Below are positions 16,976 through 25,145 of a DNA stretch of 64,000 bases, in pieces. A program made the translations under genes and the position numbers. Where the stretch lies: positions 62,001 to 126,000 of the forward strand of contig NZ_BJVC01000003.1 in the NCBI RefSeq assembly GCF_007988945.1, given 5' to 3'. Each line of letters begins with the position of its first letter. Positions within the stretch are counted from its first letter, which is position 1. The stretch is from Swaminathania salitolerans (GTDB taxonomy: Bacteria; Pseudomonadota; Alphaproteobacteria; Acetobacterales; Acetobacteraceae). The notes under the pieces are model-generated. The model was not told the origin of the DNA. It searched no databases and was given only the letters and a program-made list of their open reading frames with translations.

Positions 16976-19009
16976 ATGAGCGAATTCCGTTCTCTATATA
17001 GACACGGCTTCGCCCGTGTCGCTGCCTGTACCGTGCCGGTGCGTCTGGCCGACCCCGATCACAATCTCTCCGGTATCGTCTCCCTTGCCGCGCAATGCGA
17101 TGAGGCCGGAGCGGCTCTGGCCGTGTTCCCCGAACTCTGCCTCTCCGGCTACGCCATAGACGATCTCCGACAGCAGGATGCCCTTCTCGACCGGGTCCTG
17201 AGCGCGATCGACCGGCTGCGTCAGGCGAGCACATCGTGGAACGCCGTGATCGTGGCAGGCGCCCCCCTCGCCCATCGTGGGTGCCTTTACAACTGCGCCA
17301 TCGTGTTTCATCGGGGGCGGATTCTCGGAATCGTGCCGAAATCCTATCTCCCGAATTACCGGGAATTCTATGAAAGCAGGCAGTTCACGGCGGGGCTGGG
17401 CGTTACCGGAGAGACCATGCGTCTCTCAGGCGAAAGCATCCCCTTCGGAACGGATCTTCTTTTCGAGGCGGAGGATCTACCCGGCTTCGTCCTGAGCCTG
17501 GAGATCTGCGAGGATCTCTGGGTTCCCTGCCCGCCAAGCACCTTCCTCGCCCTCGCAGGCGCGACGGTGATAGCCAATCCCTCAGCCAGCACGATCACCA
17601 TCGGCAAGTCGGAGGATCGGCATCTTCTTTGCCGGGCCCAGTCGCAAAGAGCCCTGTGCGCCTATGTCTACGCCGCCGCTGGTGCCGGCGAATCCACGAC
17701 CGATGTCGCATGGGACGGACAGGTCTCGGTTTATGAGGCAGGTCGTCTCCTGAACGAATCGTCCCGCTTCCCGCGGGAGGCGCAGATGACGCTCGCGGAT
17801 ATCGATCTGGATCTCCTGCGTCAGGAACGGATGCGTATGGGCAGCTTCCATGACTGTGCCCGTGCGCTCGATAGCCGCTCATGGCGGCGTATCGGCTTTA
17901 CGCTTTCGCCTCCCGGGGGCGATATCGGCTTTCACCGCATCGTGCCGCGCTTCCCCTTCGTGCCGGAGGATGCGACCCGGCTGGATCGCGACTGTTACGA
18001 GGCCTGGACGATCCAGGTCCGGGCGCTCATCCAGCGTCTGGAGAGCAGCGGCGCCCGCCGGGCCGTGATCGGCGTCTCGGGCGGGCTCGATTCGACGCTG
18101 GCGCTGCTCGTCGCGGCCCGTGCGGCGGACGAGCTGGGTTGGCCCCGCGACCGCGTCGCAGCCTATACCATGCCCGGCTTCGCGACAGGCGAGGCGAGCC
18201 TCGGTCTGGCTCATGCCCTGATGAATGCGCTCGGTGTCGAGTCCAACGAGCTCGATATCAGACCCACCGCGCTCGAGATGCTGCGGACGATCGGTCATCC
18301 CTTCGCGTCCGGTGAGGCCGTGCATGACGTGACCTTCGAAAACGTCCAGGCCGGATTGCGCACGGATTTCCTTTTCCGTCTCGCAAACCAGAGAAAGGGA
18401 ATCGTGATCGGCACGGGCGATCTCTCCGAGCTGGCCCTGGGGTGGTGTACCTATGGCGTGGGTGACCAGATGGCCCATTACAACGTCAATGCGGGGATGC
18501 CGAAAACGCTGATCCAGCATCTGATACGCTGGCTTGCCCGCAAGGAGGATCTCGGGCCCGAGGCTCCGGCCATTCTGGAAGATATCGTCTCCGCAGAGAT
18601 CACGCCCGAACTCGTTCCGGCCGATTCGGCAGGGGTGCAGAAAACGGAAGACCGGATCGGGCCTTACGCCCTGCAGGACTTCACTCTTTATTATGTTCTC
18701 CGTTACGGTTTCCGACCGAGCAAGATCGCGTTTCTCGCGCTTCAGGCATGGGAAGACCCTGATAAGGGCGCGTGGCCCGCACATTTCCCGGAACGCGCGA
18801 AGCGCGCCTATGACCGGGCGGAAATCACGCATTGGCTCGACGTCTTTCTGCGTCGGTTCTTCGGATTCAGCCAGTTCAAGCGATCCGCCATGCCGAACGG
18901 CCCCAAACTCTCCCCCGGAGGCAGTCTCTCCCCCCGGGGCGAGTGGCGCGCGCCCTCAGATGGAACGGCTGCGGCCTGGCTGGCCGAGCTGGACGGGATA
19001 CGGGAATAG
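16976..19009 (+). CDS. nadE: Glutamine-dependent NAD+ synthetase
   Basis: This 677-residue two-domain enzyme should make NAD+ from deamido-NAD, ATP and glutamine. The N-terminal nitrilase-like glutaminase has its catalytic triad visible: Glu53 (FPELCLSG), Lys122 (VPKSYLPNYREFYE) and Cys178 (LEICEDLW). The C-terminal synthetase domain carries the PP-loop SGGLDST (about residues 366-372). The overall length matches the long, ammonia-channelling type. It is probably transcribed alone. A weak hairpin (GAATGCC / GGCATTC, 19064-19087) follows and may end the transcript. Confidence 0.96.
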   Translation: MSEFRSLYRHGFARVAACTVPVRLADPDHNLSGIVSLAAQCDEAGAALAVFPELCLSGYAIDDLRQQDALLDRVLSAIDRLRQASTSWNAVIVAGAPLAHRGCLYNCAIVFHRGRILGIVPKSYLPNYREFYESRQFTAGLGVTGETMRLSGESIPFGTDLLFEAEDLPGFVLSLEICEDLWVPCPPSTFLALAGATVIANPSASTITIGKSEDRHLLCRAQSQRALCAYVYAAAGAGESTTDVAWDGQVSVYEAGRLLNESSRFPREAQMTLADIDLDLLRQERMRMGSFHDCARALDSRSWRRIGFTLSPPGGDIGFHRIVPRFPFVPEDATRLDRDCYEAWTIQVRALIQRLESSGARRAVIGVSGGLDSTLALLVAARAADELGWPRDRVAAYTMPGFATGEASLGLAHALMNALGVESNELDIRPTALEMLRTIGHPFASGEAVHDVTFENVQAGLRTDFLFRLANQRKGIVIGTGDLSELALGWCTYGVGDQMAHYNVNAGMPKTLIQHLIRWLARKEDLGPEAPAILEDIVSAEITPELVPADSAGVQKTEDRIGPYALQDFTLYYVLRYGFRPSKIAFLALQAWEDPDKGAWPAHFPERAKRAYDRAEITHWLDVFLRRFFGFSQFKRSAMPNGPKLSPGGSLSPRGEWRAPSDGTAAAWLAELDGIRE

Positions 19010-19621
19010 AAAGGCGGGACTCATGACCGCTCCCCGTTTTTACTGAAGAGCACGAAGAACGCGGAATGCCTCGCAAGACCGGCATTCGTTAACGTCAGAT
19101 GTTAACGTCGCTCTTCCACAAAGAAGGCTTCGTGTCGCAATATTACAAAACCGATTACCGAGAACATAATACATCATCTTCGTGACACGATCGGACACAC
19201 CTGATTTTTCCGATTTATGAAATATAAATCACAAACTGTCCGGCGTGCGCATCGTCAATCAACGAATAATCCCTGAATTATCTACGAACCTTCCTGCAAA
19301 ACAAAAAACCTGGAAACAGAGACGTCGAAAATAAGACAATGTTTTCAGTAACTATCCCCATGTGTTGGGATTTCAAAAACAACAATGCCGGGAAACACGA
19401 TGCATATCGAGACCCCGGCCCGATCTTCTCTTCCATCTTGTCTCCATTACGCAGCCTTTATTGACTCCACGGAAGAGTTAAGACATCTATAAAAAACATT
19501 GAATTTCCGCCCCCGGGCTTGGTAAACGCTTGATCGACAGCGACGTGATGAGAGCGTTGATACGCAATGTTACGTCAGATGAAGTGCTCGAAGCCCTCAT
19601 AAATATAAAGGAGCTGATCGC
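19010..19621. other. AT-rich leader region upstream of the RTX-like gene
   Basis: About 610 bp without a gene; most of it is visibly AT-rich beside its neighbours. Near the nadE end lie a hairpin (19064-19087) and a direct repeat of GTTAACGTC (19088-19096 and 19101-19109). Further on, TTGACT (about 19459) and TATAAA lie 21 bp apart, too wide for a standard promoter. The region ends in AAAGGAG, an excellent ribosome-binding site. Low G+C upstream of surface-protein genes often marks nucleoid-protein silencing or acquired DNA; that reading is inference. Confidence 0.5.
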
Positions 19622-21097
19622 ATGGCGATCGTAACGGTAGTTGGTGCGTCAGGCCACGCAGTGCAGGTCACTGTCGAAGGTGCCCGGATGCTGTCGCTCG
19701 CCTCCAGTTATGCGCAGGCGATATCCGACGCCAATCAGGAGGGCACGCTCGGAGACTACGACCTCCATTTCGGCGCCAACAATCAGACCCGTGGCACCGG
19801 GTCGAACATCCAGATGATGCAGGGCGTCATCACGACAGGCGGCTCCTACGATATCGGAGGGGATTTCGACCACGTCGTGATCGGTGCAGATGGCGGCCTG
19901 ATCACGACCCGATTGAACGATCGCGGGCAGTACATTCCTGTCGGATCGGCGGATCCGGCCTCGCTCAACGATCCCGTCACGGTCAATGCCGCCGGCTCGA
20001 CGGTCAGCAGCCTCTCGGTACTCGCCGGCGATACCGCAGCTGTTACGTTCTATGCAGGCAATCAGAACGGTCTGTTCGTTGCGACCATGGGCAACAACCT
20101 TTTCGATGCCAGCGGCAAGAGCGGAAGCTGGACCATCGCGACGGGTGACGGAAACGACACAATTCATGCGGGCAGCGGCACGAACAATATCCGCGCCGGT
20201 GACGGTCAGAACCTGATCACCCTGAGCACGGGCACCAATTTCGTCGCCTCCGAAGGACAGGACACGATCACCGGCGTCGAAAACGCGACGGATACCGTAA
20301 CCCTTCTCGGCGGCAACTCGATCGTGACGCTGCAGTCCAACGCAGCTGTCGTCGATGCGGCGCTGACGGGAAGCCAGATCTCGGTCGGTCTGAACAGCAC
20401 CGTATTCGGTGGCACGGGCTCGACCGTGACCTTTGCCAGCAGCACGGGCACCATCATCGGTGCCGTCGGCGATACCATCTCGGCTGCCGGAGACCTGATG
20501 GTCTATCACGGCACGAATCAGTCGATCAGCGTCTCGGGCGCCCTGCAGTTCATCTCGGGCACCGGCAACACCTCCATTACGGCCGGAACCGGTACGATCT
20601 GGGGTGCGAACGGGCTCAACGCGAATCTCAACACGACGAACAATCTGCTCTTCACCGGCAACCAGCCGAACTCGACCGGCGATCAGAGCATCAATGCCTC
20701 GGCATCGGCTGGCACGCTCGATGCATGGACGGGCGCGGGCAACAACACGATCATCGGCGGCTCCGGCGCGGATATGTTCGTCTTCGGCACGCAATATGAA
20801 GGCTCTTCGGGCGACAGCTATGCGACGGTCACCGGCGGCAGCGGTGCGGCCAACATGTTCGGCGTTCTCAACGGGCATGAGGGTGGCGACATCACCATCA
20901 CCGATTTCGGCAGTGCCGCAGGTAACATGTTCTTCATGTATAACTACAAGCCGGCCGATGCGGACAAGGCGATCGCCGATATCCTCGCGACCGCGAGCGT
21001 GTCGGGTGGCAACACCACGATCCAGCTCGACAACAACATGAAGGTTACCTTCCTCGGTGTTACCGATCTGAAATCGTCGAATTTCATCATCAGCTGA
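19622..21097 (+). CDS. RTX-like surface protein
   Basis: This 491-residue protein is rich in Gly, Asn, Thr, Ser and Asp and almost free of Cys. Calcium-binding-type nonapeptide repeats occur around residues 178-222 (GDGNDTIHAGSGTNNIRAGDG, split over degenerate units) and again near 375-390 (GAGNNTIIGGSGADMFVFG), the latter being a classic RTX end motif. There is no N-terminal signal, as expected for type I secretion through a C-terminal signal, but no secretion genes are nearby. AAAGGAG lies seven bases before the ATG. A strong terminator follows, then a glycosyltransferase gene that may modify it. The biological role is unknown. Confidence 0.8.
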   Translation: MAIVTVVGASGHAVQVTVEGARMLSLASSYAQAISDANQEGTLGDYDLHFGANNQTRGTGSNIQMMQGVITTGGSYDIGGDFDHVVIGADGGLITTRLNDRGQYIPVGSADPASLNDPVTVNAAGSTVSSLSVLAGDTAAVTFYAGNQNGLFVATMGNNLFDASGKSGSWTIATGDGNDTIHAGSGTNNIRAGDGQNLITLSTGTNFVASEGQDTITGVENATDTVTLLGGNSIVTLQSNAAVVDAALTGSQISVGLNSTVFGGTGSTVTFASSTGTIIGAVGDTISAAGDLMVYHGTNQSISVSGALQFISGTGNTSITAGTGTIWGANGLNANLNTTNNLLFTGNQPNSTGDQSINASASAGTLDAWTGAGNNTIIGGSGADMFVFGTQYEGSSGDSYATVTGGSGAANMFGVLNGHEGGDITITDFGSAAGNMFFMYNYKPADADKAIADILATASVSGGNTTIQLDNNMKVTFLGVTDLKSSNFIIS

Positions 21098-21135
21098 CGC
21101 CCTATTTTCGACATTCTGGTTAGTCACATTGCGAG

Positions 21136-21168
21136 GACCCGGCCCAAAAGGCCGGGTCTTCCTTTTTT
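21136..21168 (+). terminator. Rho-independent terminator after the RTX-like gene
   Basis: GACCCGGCC (21136-21144), a CAAAA loop and GGCCGGGTC (21150-21158) form a perfect 9-bp stem followed by TTCCTTTTTT. This is a strong terminator about 40 bp after the stop codon, so the downstream glycosyltransferase is probably transcribed from its own promoter or by read-through. Confidence 0.93.
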
Positions 21169-21217
21169 ACGCCCTCTGCTTTAGTCAGAAGGCAGTAAAT
21201 TTCGAAATCTGATTAAA

Positions 21218-23944
21218 GTGACGGGTTCTTTGCCAGATTCAGTTTCCACGTCTTGTTCTGCTTCGTCTCCCCCGGAAGATATGCATGAAGAAGCCCTCGC
21301 CGCCTCCGCGCGGCTGGCTACGATCCGAGCCGATACGCTTCAGGCCGAACTGACGATTGCCCGACGCCAGATGCGTCTCATGCGCGGCTCCCTCTCGTGG
21401 CGTATTCTGGAGCCCTTGCGCTGGGTGCGGGCGCTGACACTCAAACGTCTGCCCTGGGGCACACCCTTCGACGAGGCCTGGGACGAAATCTCGGTCTCCA
21501 TAGAGAGTGAGGGCCTGTCGAAAGCCGCCCGACGCTTCGTAAGGAGCGCACGAGAGACCAGAAAAATCGCGCGTTATCAGACGATCGCGCACGATCCCCT
21601 CTTCGGAGCGACGAAGGCGGTTTCCGCCTTTTTCCAGAAACCGGTTCCCGCGGCTCGCGGGATGCTGAGGCCGCATTTCCTCATCATTGCGGATGTCGTG
21701 GTTCCACAATGCGTGAAATACCGGGTCAATCAGAAAGCCGAGTTTCTTCGCAACCTCGGCTGGTCGGTTCAGGTCGTGGACTGGCGCGACACCGGTCTTG
21801 CGCTCTCGGAATTGCAGATCGCGACCGAGGTGGTGTTCTATCGCACCCCTGGCTTCACGCCGGTTCTTTCCCTCATCGCACAGGCAAAGCGGGTCGGCCT
21901 TTCACCACGCTGGGAAGTGGACGATCTGATATTCGATCGACGCTCCTGTCAGCTCAACAGCAATCTGGCGACCCTCACCCCTGGCGAGAAACGGGGTTAT
22001 CTGCGCGGCACGACCCTGTTCCTCAAGGCACTCAGGGCCTGCGGACGAGGTATCGCCTCGACGGAGGCACTTGCCGGGCAGATGCGCCGGATGGGGATAA
22101 GGGATGTGGCGATCCTCGAAAACGCGCTCGATCGCGAGACGATCGCCATCGCTGAACGCGTCGAGCGACTGCCCTCGCCCCCCGACTCCGAATCCATCCT
22201 GATCTGTTACGGATCGGGAAGCCGCACGCACGATATCGACTTCCGCGAGGCCGAGGCGGGTCTGCTGGCAGCGATGGACGCAGAGCCGCGGCTGGAGCTT
22301 CTGATCATCGGTCCACTCGGTCTCTCGAAAGATTTTGCGCGTTTCGAATCGCGTATCCGCCGCAAGAGGCAGATGTCCTATGAAGCCTATATGGCGCTTC
22401 TCGCGACAGCCGATATCGCGCTTGCGCCGCTCGAGCTCTCGGTGTTCAACGACTGCAAGAGCAATATCAAGTTTCTCGAGGCGGCCGTGCTCGGTGTTCC
22501 GAGCGTGTGCTCTCCCACAGCGCCTTATGCCGGGGTGATCAGGCATGGCGAGAACGGAATGCTGGCCCGTACGCCGGAGGACTGGCGCAACGCCCTGCTC
22601 GCTCTCTCGGCCGACAGGACGCGGCGCGAGGCCATGGGCGAACAGGCGCGCAGCGATGCCTATGCGCTCTACGCGCCGGAGCGGATCCAGGAGCGTCAGG
22701 CAGAACCGATCTTCGGATCTCCGCCCGTTTTCGCATCTGCGGCGCCCCGCGTCGTACACGTCAACGTCTATATGGCGCCCCGCACCTTCGGTGGTGCCAC
22801 GATCGTCGTCGAAGCGGTCATTCCCGAGCTCGCACGCTTTGGCTATGAGAGCAGTGTCCTGACGACACGTCCGATTCTCGAGGATGTGCCGGACGGCGCC
22901 CTGCGCTATCGCATCCAGGGAACCGATGTGTTTTCGGTTGTGGCCGGGCGTCATAGCGGCGCGGATAACCTCTCGGTCGCGCGCCAATTACAGCGCTGGA
23001 TCGGGTCCTGGGGTGCCGATCTCGTCCATTTTCACGCCATCCAGGAACTCGGTACAGGCATGGCGCGTGCCTGTCAGGACCTCGGCATTCCCTATGTCAT
23101 CAGTCTGCACGATTGCTGGTGGCTGACCGATCAGCTCTTCATTTCCAAGGATGACGGTCGCTACCATCTCGACCGCGACCAGCTCGCCACGAGAGAGGAA
23201 CGCTCGTCTCATGACATCTATCTCGGCGATCGCCGTCGCCTCATGCGTCAGGCGCTGTCCGGTGCGCATGCGATCCTGAGCCCGTCAGAGGAGCACAAGG
23301 CGCTTCATGTCCGCAACGGCGTTCCGGCAGACCGGATCGCGATCAACAAGAACGGCTTTACCTGGCCCAGCCGACCACGCAGGAAGCGGGATCCGGGCAG
23401 CAAGCTCCGTTTCGGCTTCGTCGGTGGGGCCGTCGACGTCAAGGGTTACAGCCTGATCCGCCAGGCTCTGGAAAAAACCGCGCGGGACGACTGGGAACTG
23501 GTCCTGGTGGACAATACGCTCAATCTCGGATTCCCGTCGATCGACGTCTCTTCCTGGCTCGTCCGCGGCACCGTGAAAACGATCCCGGCCTATACCCAGG
23601 CGGAGCTGGATGATTTCTACGACGGGATCGACATCCTTCTTTTTCCCTCCCAATGGCGGGAAAGCTACGGTCTTACCGTGCGTGAAGCCTTGTCGCGCGA
23701 CGTATGGGTCATCTCGACCGCTCCCGGAGGACAGGCAGAGGAAATCGTAGAAGGGGTGAACGGCAGCCTGATCCCGATCATCGACGAGCCCGAGCCCCTG
23801 CAACGGGCCATCGAGGCCATGCTGGATCGCAAGGATATGCTCGAGACCTACACCAACCCCTTCAAGGATCGGCTTCCGCGCTATCAGGATCAGGCAGAGG
23901 AACTCGCACGCATATACGATGCAGTTCTGGGTCGATCCGCCTGA
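21218..23944 (+). CDS. Double-domain GT4-type glycosyltransferase
   Basis: This 908-residue protein has two glycosyltransferase units in tandem. The first (about residues 150-490) ends with the nucleotide-sugar region NIKFLEAAVLGVPSVCS. The second (about 510-905) has a GGATIVVEAVIPELARFGY-type acceptor fold and the donor motif FPSQWRESYGLTVREALS, typical of GT-B, GT4-like enzymes. The first 90 residues are helical and may mediate association. No transmembrane segment is seen. The GTG at 21218 lacks a clear ribosome-binding site; the ATG at 21281 is an alternative. Placement after the RTX-like gene suggests surface glycosylation, but sugar and target are unknown. Confidence 0.85.
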   Translation: MTGSLPDSVSTSCSASSPPEDMHEEALAASARLATIRADTLQAELTIARRQMRLMRGSLSWRILEPLRWVRALTLKRLPWGTPFDEAWDEISVSIESEGLSKAARRFVRSARETRKIARYQTIAHDPLFGATKAVSAFFQKPVPAARGMLRPHFLIIADVVVPQCVKYRVNQKAEFLRNLGWSVQVVDWRDTGLALSELQIATEVVFYRTPGFTPVLSLIAQAKRVGLSPRWEVDDLIFDRRSCQLNSNLATLTPGEKRGYLRGTTLFLKALRACGRGIASTEALAGQMRRMGIRDVAILENALDRETIAIAERVERLPSPPDSESILICYGSGSRTHDIDFREAEAGLLAAMDAEPRLELLIIGPLGLSKDFARFESRIRRKRQMSYEAYMALLATADIALAPLELSVFNDCKSNIKFLEAAVLGVPSVCSPTAPYAGVIRHGENGMLARTPEDWRNALLALSADRTRREAMGEQARSDAYALYAPERIQERQAEPIFGSPPVFASAAPRVVHVNVYMAPRTFGGATIVVEAVIPELARFGYESSVLTTRPILEDVPDGALRYRIQGTDVFSVVAGRHSGADNLSVARQLQRWIGSWGADLVHFHAIQELGTGMARACQDLGIPYVISLHDCWWLTDQLFISKDDGRYHLDRDQLATREERSSHDIYLGDRRRLMRQALSGAHAILSPSEEHKALHVRNGVPADRIAINKNGFTWPSRPRRKRDPGSKLRFGFVGGAVDVKGYSLIRQALEKTARDDWELVLVDNTLNLGFPSIDVSSWLVRGTVKTIPAYTQAELDDFYDGIDILLFPSQWRESYGLTVREALSRDVWVISTAPGGQAEEIVEGVNGSLIPIIDEPEPLQRAIEAMLDRKDMLETYTNPFKDRLPRYQDQAEELARIYDAVLGRSA

Positions 23945-24067
23945 CGCGCGCTTGACGCGCCCTGTTCCCCCCGGTCCGGATCGCTCTCCGGAAGCGGCAG
24001 TGACGTGTTCTCCTGTCGCGTCGGACCCGGCGGATCACGCAGATCGATCCTGGACTCCCTCCGCATT

Positions 24068-24994
24068 TCAGGAGCACGGCAGCGTGCTCATCACATCGAG
24101 CGCATAACGCAGCTGGGCGCTCGGCCGGGGCCTTCGTGCCCAGGCTATGCCGTGCTCCATATAGAACGCGTCTCCGGGCGATCCGCCCTCGAGAAAGGGG
24201 AGAGTTTCGGGATCGGACACCATAGAGACCGGGATGAGCGTTGCAGCATCGCAAGCGGCATGGATCTGCCCCAGCAGAGTCGGTACGGCGAGTTCGATCA
24301 GACGATCGGGCATCGATAATCTGCGGCGGGAAAGAACGGCCTCGAACATGTCCCGCATCGCCATGCCTTTTACGGGCAGAAGCCACAGACGATCGACGAA
24401 GCGATCCCATCGATCCAGGATCGAGGAAACCGGGCTCAGCACCCCATCGACATGGACGAGACAATGCTCGAGGCACAGGCTCCGCGTCTCGAAATCGCCA
24501 CGCTCATCGACACCGAGCAGATTGATCGCCACCAGATCGAGACGCCCGGCACGCAGATCCTCGAGAAGTCGACCACGCATTCCGTATTCTATGCGCAATG
24601 TCAGAAAAGGCTGCTCCCGCTTCATCCTTGCAAGCCAGCTCACGAGCGGTCGTTCCAGCATCGGGGCCTGAAAACCGATCCGCACCGAGCCATGCAAAAG
24701 TGCGGCTTCCCGGGCAAAATCCTCACCGAGAGCGGTCAGTTCGTTATCGATTCTCCGGGCAGCAATCAGAACGCGTTCGAGACCCGGCAGCGGTTCCAGC
24801 CGACCCTGAACCCGATCGAACAGACGCTTGCCGAGAATCCCTTCGATCTCGAGACAGGATTTCGAAACCGCAGCGGGAGAAATACCGAGACGATCGGCCG
24901 TCAGACGCATGCTTCTGGTCGCATTCAGCATGTCCAGCAGATGCAGATGTCGAAGCTTGAGCCTGCGATGCAGCGAAATATTCCGCCCCGCCAT
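24068..24994 (-). CDS. LysR-family transcriptional regulator
   Basis: This 308-residue regulator has an N-terminal winged helix-turn-helix (RHLHLLDMLNATRSMRLTAD, then RLGISPAAVSKSCLEIEGIL). A LysR effector-binding domain follows, containing VRIGFQAPMLERPLVSWLARM. The ATG at 24994 has a strong site (GAGAGGAAGG) seven bases upstream and is preferred over an upstream TTG. It is divergent from the TonB receptor gene, the usual layout for a LysR regulator controlling its neighbour. The perfect inverted repeat between the two genes is a likely binding site. The inducer is unknown but should relate to the substrate of the TonB-MFS-M20 genes. Confidence 0.92.
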   Translation of the reverse strand: MAGRNISLHRRLKLRHLHLLDMLNATRSMRLTADRLGISPAAVSKSCLEIEGILGKRLFDRVQGRLEPLPGLERVLIAARRIDNELTALGEDFAREAALLHGSVRIGFQAPMLERPLVSWLARMKREQPFLTLRIEYGMRGRLLEDLRAGRLDLVAINLLGVDERGDFETRSLCLEHCLVHVDGVLSPVSSILDRWDRFVDRLWLLPVKGMAMRDMFEAVLSRRRLSMPDRLIELAVPTLLGQIHAACDAATLIPVSMVSDPETLPFLEGGSPGDAFYMEHGIAWARRPRPSAQLRYALDVMSTLPCS

Positions 24995-25086
24995 ATCCGC
25001 CTTCCTCTCATTCAACCCGGCGGTTGTCGCACAGCAACCGCATTTCGCTTCTATATCGTAACGTTCCTGGAATTAAATCAACAGAT

Positions 25087-25112
25087 CGCTCCGATCCCCT
25101 CCGATCGGAGCG
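25087..25112. promoter_or_regulatory. Inverted repeat, likely operator between LysR and TonB receptor genes
   Basis: CGCTCCGATC (25087-25096) and GATCGGAGCG (25103-25112) form a perfect 10-bp inverted repeat around CCCTCC. It lies 33 bp upstream of the TonB receptor start and about 90 bp from the LysR start. The size and position suit a LysR-type binding site, though a transcript hairpin in the receptor leader is also possible. Confidence 0.5.
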
Positions 25113-25145
25113 CTCAGGAAAAACAGGACAACGCCAGGAGCTGGG

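Noticed and set aside
19649-21127. Reverse frame of 492 codons opposite the RTX-like gene
   Set aside because: The forward gene has an excellent ribosome-binding site, RTX repeats and a terminator; the reverse frame has none of these.
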